Assembly (NCBI GenBank): GCA_037179385.1
Contig: CM074195.1
Coordinates: 31,762,222-31,826,221, forward strand
Source: Holothuria scabra
Taxonomy: Eukaryota; Echinodermata; Holothuroidea; Aspidochirotida; Holothuriidae
DNA length: 64,000 nucleotides
Direction of reading: 5' to 3'
The translations under genes were made by a program, and so were the position numbers. The notes under the pieces are model-generated. The model was not told the origin of the DNA. It made no database searches and worked only from the letters and a program-made list of their open reading frames with translations. Below, piece after piece: positions 59,780 through 64,000 of the stretch. Numbering within the stretch: position 1 is the first letter of the stretch; each line of letters starts with the position of its first letter.

Positions 59780-60286
59780 CTTGTGACGCCTCTATAGCTG
59801 TGTTTATAAACATATATGTTGATCAAAAAGTTGGTCTAAATGGTTAATGCCTCTCCACGGGATTAGATCATGTGTAACTGGCTAATCACAATTAAAACAG
59901 CATTCTCAAAACTTATGAACAAACAAAACTGTTCCAATGACTATATAACGCTGTTCTAGGGTATAATGCCTTTGTCACGCGTTCAAACCGACAGTGTTCT
60001 TCAGATCACGTGCCTTTAAAAATAAATCGACGACCAGGAAACAAACTGAAGCTGCGCTTTATATTATAGGCCTATGTTGTTTCAACAGAACAGTCTTTCC
60101 AATGACACAACGTATGTTGCTCACTAGAAGTTACCTTTTCTAACCAGGGAGATCCCTTTTCTGACTGTAGTGAATTCCTCAGTGGTGGTTCTTCAAAGAA
60201 AGAGGCGATTTAAACCGACAAACGCGGGAGAGAATAATTCGGTCCTTTATACGGTACGTTTACAATTTACCAAATATTCGACAAAA
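59780..60286 (+). promoter_or_regulatory. Proximal upstream region of LRR-Ig gene 4
   Basis: This aligns with 52690-53169 of gene 3. CACGTG (60007-60012) and TTTAAAAATA (60015-60024) are preserved with identical 2-bp spacing, followed by the shared 'gacgaccaggaaacaaactg'. The TATA-like element is about 270 bp before the ATG. Upstream open frame up to 60170 is not translated in the other paralogues and begins with a non-ATG codon, so it is treated as 5' UTR. Confidence 0.5.
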
Positions 60287-61861
60287 ATGTTTTCGTTGTT
60301 GATTATCCTTACAGTTCCCGTTACTATCGAGGGTCAGGAATGTATTCCCTGCCCAGATGTGTGTACATGTACAACGTACCGTAGCGGTGAACTTGACTGC
60401 AGTGGTCTTGAACTTACTTCTGTTTTATCTGGATGTGGATCCAATGGAACCATCGAAAAAGTGGATTTTTCGGATAATAACATCACAGTTGTTGACTGGG
60501 GGAAGGTTCCTCTACTAGACGGTACATTTTGTGAAATAAACCTTCTTAACAACATGATATCTAAATCAGTTGGTACAATTTTAGCACAGACATGCACTTT
60601 CTTTTCTGTTATTATTTCCAATAATAGCTTAAACAAGGTTCCAACTGATTTCGTTGTTTTTAACGGTGATGCAACCTTTGTAGACGTAATACTCACGCAC
60701 AATTCGATAACCGAAATCATGCCAGGAGCAATTAAAATAAACGATTCGACTTTTTGTGACGTCGATCTATCCTTTAACAAATTGTCATACCTTCATCCCG
60801 GTGCGTTTGATGTAGATGTGTTAAGTTTTGATCTCATCCTGGAGAACAACAATATTATGTCCTTTTCCATTTTGAGCGCTTGGAGATCAGTTACAGAATC
60901 TCCGTCTTCCATTTTTCTTGACCTGAGTAATAATCTAATCGAGGACATACAATTAGAAAATGAAAATGGCGAATTTGAAGATATGCACAGACGTGTTAAT
61001 GTGAAACTAGAAAATAACAATTGGAACTGCGATTGCAATCATAAAAGCATTGCTTTTGATAATTCTACGCTGAGAGGACTCATATCAGCAGGCCGAGAAT
61101 CAGAGCCTCATTGCTCTGAATTCCTTTGCAGTACACCAAGTGTCCTACGAAATGAACCAGTTTTGTGGTTAGCTCCAGATGACTTTGTATGCCCTCCTCG
61201 TATTGATCCTCTTATAGACGTAACGGATGTTGTAATCAATCCAGGAGAAACTGCTATTTTGGTCTGCCCCGTTACCTTCGCGGATCCTCCAATAACTCAC
61301 TATGGCTGGACCTTTTTTCCACTACTTTCAGTAGCTGAACGCAGGCAGTTTGGTGAAAATTTTTGGGATGTTCGATTCACCCAACAAACAAGATCTAACA
61401 TTATTGAAGTTGAGAATGTACAACGAGAAGGCGTTTATAAGTGTGAAGCAGTCAGTCCAATTGACACATTATCCGTTAATATCAGCGTTTCCTTTGCTAG
61501 ACTTCAATCAACAGTGCCATCCGTCGAAGAAAACAACGCAAATTTCACCTCAACGCTTTCGACCAAATCACTCACGCCGCTTCCATACATCTTCGTTACA
61601 GTATTGCTGGTAGTCTTATGCATAGTTACACTATTCCTCAAAGTTGCTGTTGTGACTATGGCTGTATTAACTTTAAAATTTTTTAAAAATTGTCATTCTG
61701 AGAAAGCTGTTGGTTGCAAACCTGATCAGGATACGACCAAAGAAAAAACGGAAGATCCTCACCAACATGCAGTGGAGTACAAAGAGTACCGAAGGCGTCC
61801 CGATGTTGATGAGGAGGAATACTACCTATCATCGGATGGAATCTATCAGACTTTGGGATGA
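60287..61861 (+). CDS. LRR-Ig transmembrane receptor, gene 4
   Basis: The 524-residue protein has the same layout as gene 3: signal peptide (1-16), LRR N-cap (C19-C50), seven irregular LRRs, LRR C-cap (NNNWNCDC at 243-250; C276, C281, C302) and an Ig domain (about 306-403; C327, W341, GVYKC 382-386). A transmembrane helix (about 434-462) and a tail with Y498, Y501, Y512, Y513 and Y520 follow. The tail ends DEEEYYLSSDGIYQTLG, so the YQTL end is kept while the YxxP of gene 3 is lost. In the LRR and C-cap regions it is closer to gene 1 (KSVGTI, CSTP), and in the tail to gene 3. The ATG at 60287 is used because it matches the family start. Probably a cell-surface recognition receptor of unknown ligand. 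Confidence 0.92.
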   Translation: MFSLLIILTVPVTIEGQECIPCPDVCTCTTYRSGELDCSGLELTSVLSGCGSNGTIEKVDFSDNNITVVDWGKVPLLDGTFCEINLLNNMISKSVGTILAQTCTFFSVIISNNSLNKVPTDFVVFNGDATFVDVILTHNSITEIMPGAIKINDSTFCDVDLSFNKLSYLHPGAFDVDVLSFDLILENNNIMSFSILSAWRSVTESPSSIFLDLSNNLIEDIQLENENGEFEDMHRRVNVKLENNNWNCDCNHKSIAFDNSTLRGLISAGRESEPHCSEFLCSTPSVLRNEPVLWLAPDDFVCPPRIDPLIDVTDVVINPGETAILVCPVTFADPPITHYGWTFFPLLSVAERRQFGENFWDVRFTQQTRSNIIEVENVQREGVYKCEAVSPIDTLSVNISVSFARLQSTVPSVEENNANFTSTLSTKSLTPLPYIFVTVLLVVLCIVTLFLKVAVVTMAVLTLKFFKNCHSEKAVGCKPDQDTTKEKTEDPHQHAVEYKEYRRRPDVDEEEYYLSSDGIYQTLG

Positions 61862-62160
61862 AACTAGGCTTACATGAGAGCTTCGCTTTTGATGGCAAAG
61901 GCTGTTAAGTGTAATGAAAAGACTCGATTTTGTAGTGTTTTACACGACAATGATTCGATTAACGTTTTAAGGAGATCACATAGGTTCCTTGGACAGATAA
62001 ATGAAATGAAGAATGATGTTTGTTGGTTTAGTTGGCCATTTGGCTAAGTCTAGGTGACTGACCTCTTTTTTGCATTTAAACTGTTTTTATTTGTAGAGAA
62101 ATAAGTACAAACTAATTTCTGTGCTAATTTACAAATTAATAATACTCAAATTTAAGCTTT
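61862..62160 (+). other. 3' flank of gene 4
   Basis: It shares 'ggacagataaatgaaatgaa' with gene 2 and 'actaatttctgtgctaattt'-type sequence with genes 2 and 3. No AATAAA was found in this block; AATGAA and AATAAG variants are present. Confidence 0.5.
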
Positions 62161-62449
62161 TATATACTTTGCTGATTTCCCAGATGTTTAAAAAATCATT
62201 TCAGTATGCCTGCACAAGATAGATTCACCTTTCAAACACTTACCCATGGAGTAACTGTATATTGTTTTTGCTATTTTCTACTGTTATTTTGTAAGTTTTT
62301 CTATAATGTACCGGTATGGTGTTTCGGTGAATACATTTGGATATACTTAGGGTTGATTTACATTTAGTTCTTAACAATGAATAATTTTGTTATAAGCTAA
62401 TGAAACTGCTTCTTCCACAACATATTTTTGTTTTGCGACAAGTGGGATT

Positions 62450-62835
62450 TTTATGAGCCGGGTCAAAGGAAAAATTGTTTTAAAATCAGCCGTCCGAACG
62501 TGTCACACATTTTTATAATCTGTTCTTTTTTTCGTGAAAATTTTAATTCAACTCTAGACTGGAAGAAGTTTTGTTTTCTCTCTTTTGGGTGCGAATTTCC
62601 CAAAGAAGTTACGCAAAACTATAGATGAAAAAGAACTGAGAAATTAATATATTTTTAGCTAAAATTTTAGCCTACTCGAATGTGTCACGAATGTATAATA
62701 TAATTCTTTTGATATTTTATGAAAATGTTACCGTGACTATAATGTTACCCTATTTTGGAGCACATGTTTGATAAAGACCGGTTATTCGGCCATTTCGAGT
62801 ATTGTTGCGCAAGAATATGAAGCGAAGCTCAGGGA
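62450..62835. mobile_element. Inner-hAT-family interior fragment
   Basis: 'gccgtccgaacgtgtcacac' near 62490 and 'gaatgtgtcacgaatgt' near 62678 match the reverse complement of 13930-13980 inside the inner hAT, and 49060-49110. Two partly overlapping units appear to be present. No termini were found. Confidence 0.45.
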
Positions 62836-62864
62836 TAATCATTTTTCCATAAGCTGTTGGAGCA

Positions 62865-62974
62865 GGGGCCCGTTCCACAAAGAGTTACGCACAATCTTAA
62901 GTTTGATTCCCCATACTTAAGTCAACAGTGAATCATACTTAAGATTGTGCGTAACTCTTTGTGGAACGGGCCCC
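62865..62974. mobile_element. 110-bp hairpin MITE, GGGGCCCGTTCCACAAAG ends
   Basis: Perfect inverted arms of about 38 bp (starting 'ggggcccgttccacaaagag') enclose a loop of about 30 bp. Such short foldbacks with GGGGCCCG ends are non-autonomous DNA elements. No clear target duplication was seen. Confidence 0.85.
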
Positions 62975-64000
62975 AGGTCTATGTGTAATAAGCATGTCAA
63001 ATTTTAACACTCAAATAGCTTCTGGAATTTTCTAAACATTTACACGAAATGTATATTTTTGGAATTGGGGTGTCTTCCAGCTTCCTCACACATATATGTC
63101 CACTAGTGTGATACGGTATGCCCCGTCAGGCCGACGGATAATGATGACTCTTGGCAGTTTTGTGTATCTACATAAAATACCCATGCATTGAGACATCGTC
63201 ACATCTCTCAGATGATCTCTACGTCAAATGCTGAGGGGGGATCAATCGCCGTCCCGTGAATTTTTACCAATGCTTAAATTATTATTCTAGTATGGTGGCC
63301 TGACTGGTTCCTTTATAGTCAACACATAGTCACAAAAGTTGCATGCGAGTTGAGAGTGTGGGAACACCCCAAAGATGCGTCGAAAGTTGATTGAAAAGTC
63401 GAGAAACTTGCTGGAAGTTGCATAGAGAGTTGAATCGCGTATATGGGAAGCGGGTTTTCAACCTTCGGATTCTTTACTTACCTGTATCGTGGATGGTTGA
63501 ACACTGCAATACCTTTTGAATCCCCCAAATTTTACTGAGTATGGGTGTTCGGAGTTGTATGTGGACCACAAAATAAAATTAAGACGAATTAAAGGCCCAG
63601 TTCTCTCACCCCTAGCAGTACCAAATCCCCTAACCCTTTTCACTTAAGCCCCTCCCACAACTATCTGAAATTCATCATCATCCAGACAGTCTCAGTGGTG
63701 AGTATAGAAAAGCTCAATATGTATAATCAAAACATTCTCAGTACAGTCCATGCTGTGTAATATTAGTTTTGTTACTCTGAATTGTTTTATTAGCTGTCAA
63801 TAAAAGAGCTGGACCAATTGAGAATTTCTGTAAACCTTTACAAAAATTTTAGTTTGGAGTGAGAGGATTGGCTCGTTAAGACTGGTTGACTCCACTAATG
63901 GGCAACTTCACTAGCTACTCGGATTCGTCTGTATCTATACACGAATCCGGACAGCAAGTGCTGGTCTTATTTCAGTCGGCCATAACTGGGGTCCGTCACC
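62975..64000. other. Region with no recognised gene
   Basis: 63805-63870 resembles the reverse complement of 54920-54980 in the gene 3 3' flank ('caattgagaatttctgt'), so it may be an inverted copy of a small repeat. Nothing else was recognised up to the window end. Confidence 0.4.

Noticed and set aside
60170..60286. N-terminal extension of 39 residues upstream of the gene 4 ATG
   Set aside because: It begins with a GTG codon, would precede the signal peptide, and the aligned regions of the paralogues are not open in that way.

Overview
This window is animal nuclear DNA, most likely from an echinoderm and plausibly a sea cucumber. That assignment is inferred from the receptor family, from the frequent 'ataggcctac' words and from the mix of mobile elements (Penelope-like, hAT, Ty3-like, Tx1/L1-like LINE, tRNA-SINEs). 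I could not check it against any database. There are no operons and no bacterial-type signals. Gene density is low, and most of the window is mobile-element and repeat DNA in various states of decay.

The real genes are four tandem, same-strand (+), apparently single-exon paralogues of one receptor family, at 7.5, 33.7, 53.2 and 60.3 kb. Each encodes a signal peptide, a Cys-rich LRR N-cap, about seven irregular leucine-rich repeats, a Cys-rich LRR C-cap and one immunoglobulin domain. Genes 3 and 4 continue into a transmembrane helix and a short cytoplasmic tail with four or five tyrosines, ending in a conserved YQTL. Gene 1 stops before the transmembrane region, so it is predicted to be secreted. 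Gene 2 loses its frame inside the transmembrane region and ends in a bare hydrophobic tail, which could be a GPI-anchor signal or a truncation. The cluster therefore offers secreted, possibly lipid-anchored and signalling-competent versions of one ectodomain. The duplicated unit includes hundreds of bases upstream. Genes 3 and 4 share a CACGTG plus TATA-like element about 215-275 bp before the ATG. A promoter-side fragment at about 29.5 kb looks like a lost fifth copy.

Layout: 0-5.6 kb holds GGTCA-type repeats, (AT)n tracts, a Penelope-like endonuclease relic between inverted repeats, foldbacks and a tRNA-Thr-like retrocopy. 6.8-9.3 kb is gene 1. 11.0-16.3 kb is a decayed Ty3-like element (gag, RNase H, integrase) on the minus strand, whose gag is split by a hAT element that carries a second hAT element; both have 8-bp target-site duplications. 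18.5-19.9 kb is a dead LINE. 20.6-21.3 kb is a near-perfect palindromic element. 24.6-33 kb holds GGTCA monomer arrays, MITEs and duplicated non-coding blocks. 32.9-35.6 kb is gene 2. 36-41 kb holds a CAGCTG-rich palindrome, a TA-rich TIR element and a hAT element sitting inside a GGTCA repeat. 42.5-49.9 kb holds MITEs, a local duplication and hAT debris. 49.9-55.3 kb and 58.4-62.1 kb are the duplicated units carrying genes 3 and 4. A foldback MITE lies at 62.9 kb.

All GGTCA-type monomers I recognised run in the + orientation, like the genes. This fits one ancestral array or locus expansion later broken up by insertions. Stretches marked as having nothing recognised were read on both strands by eye only.
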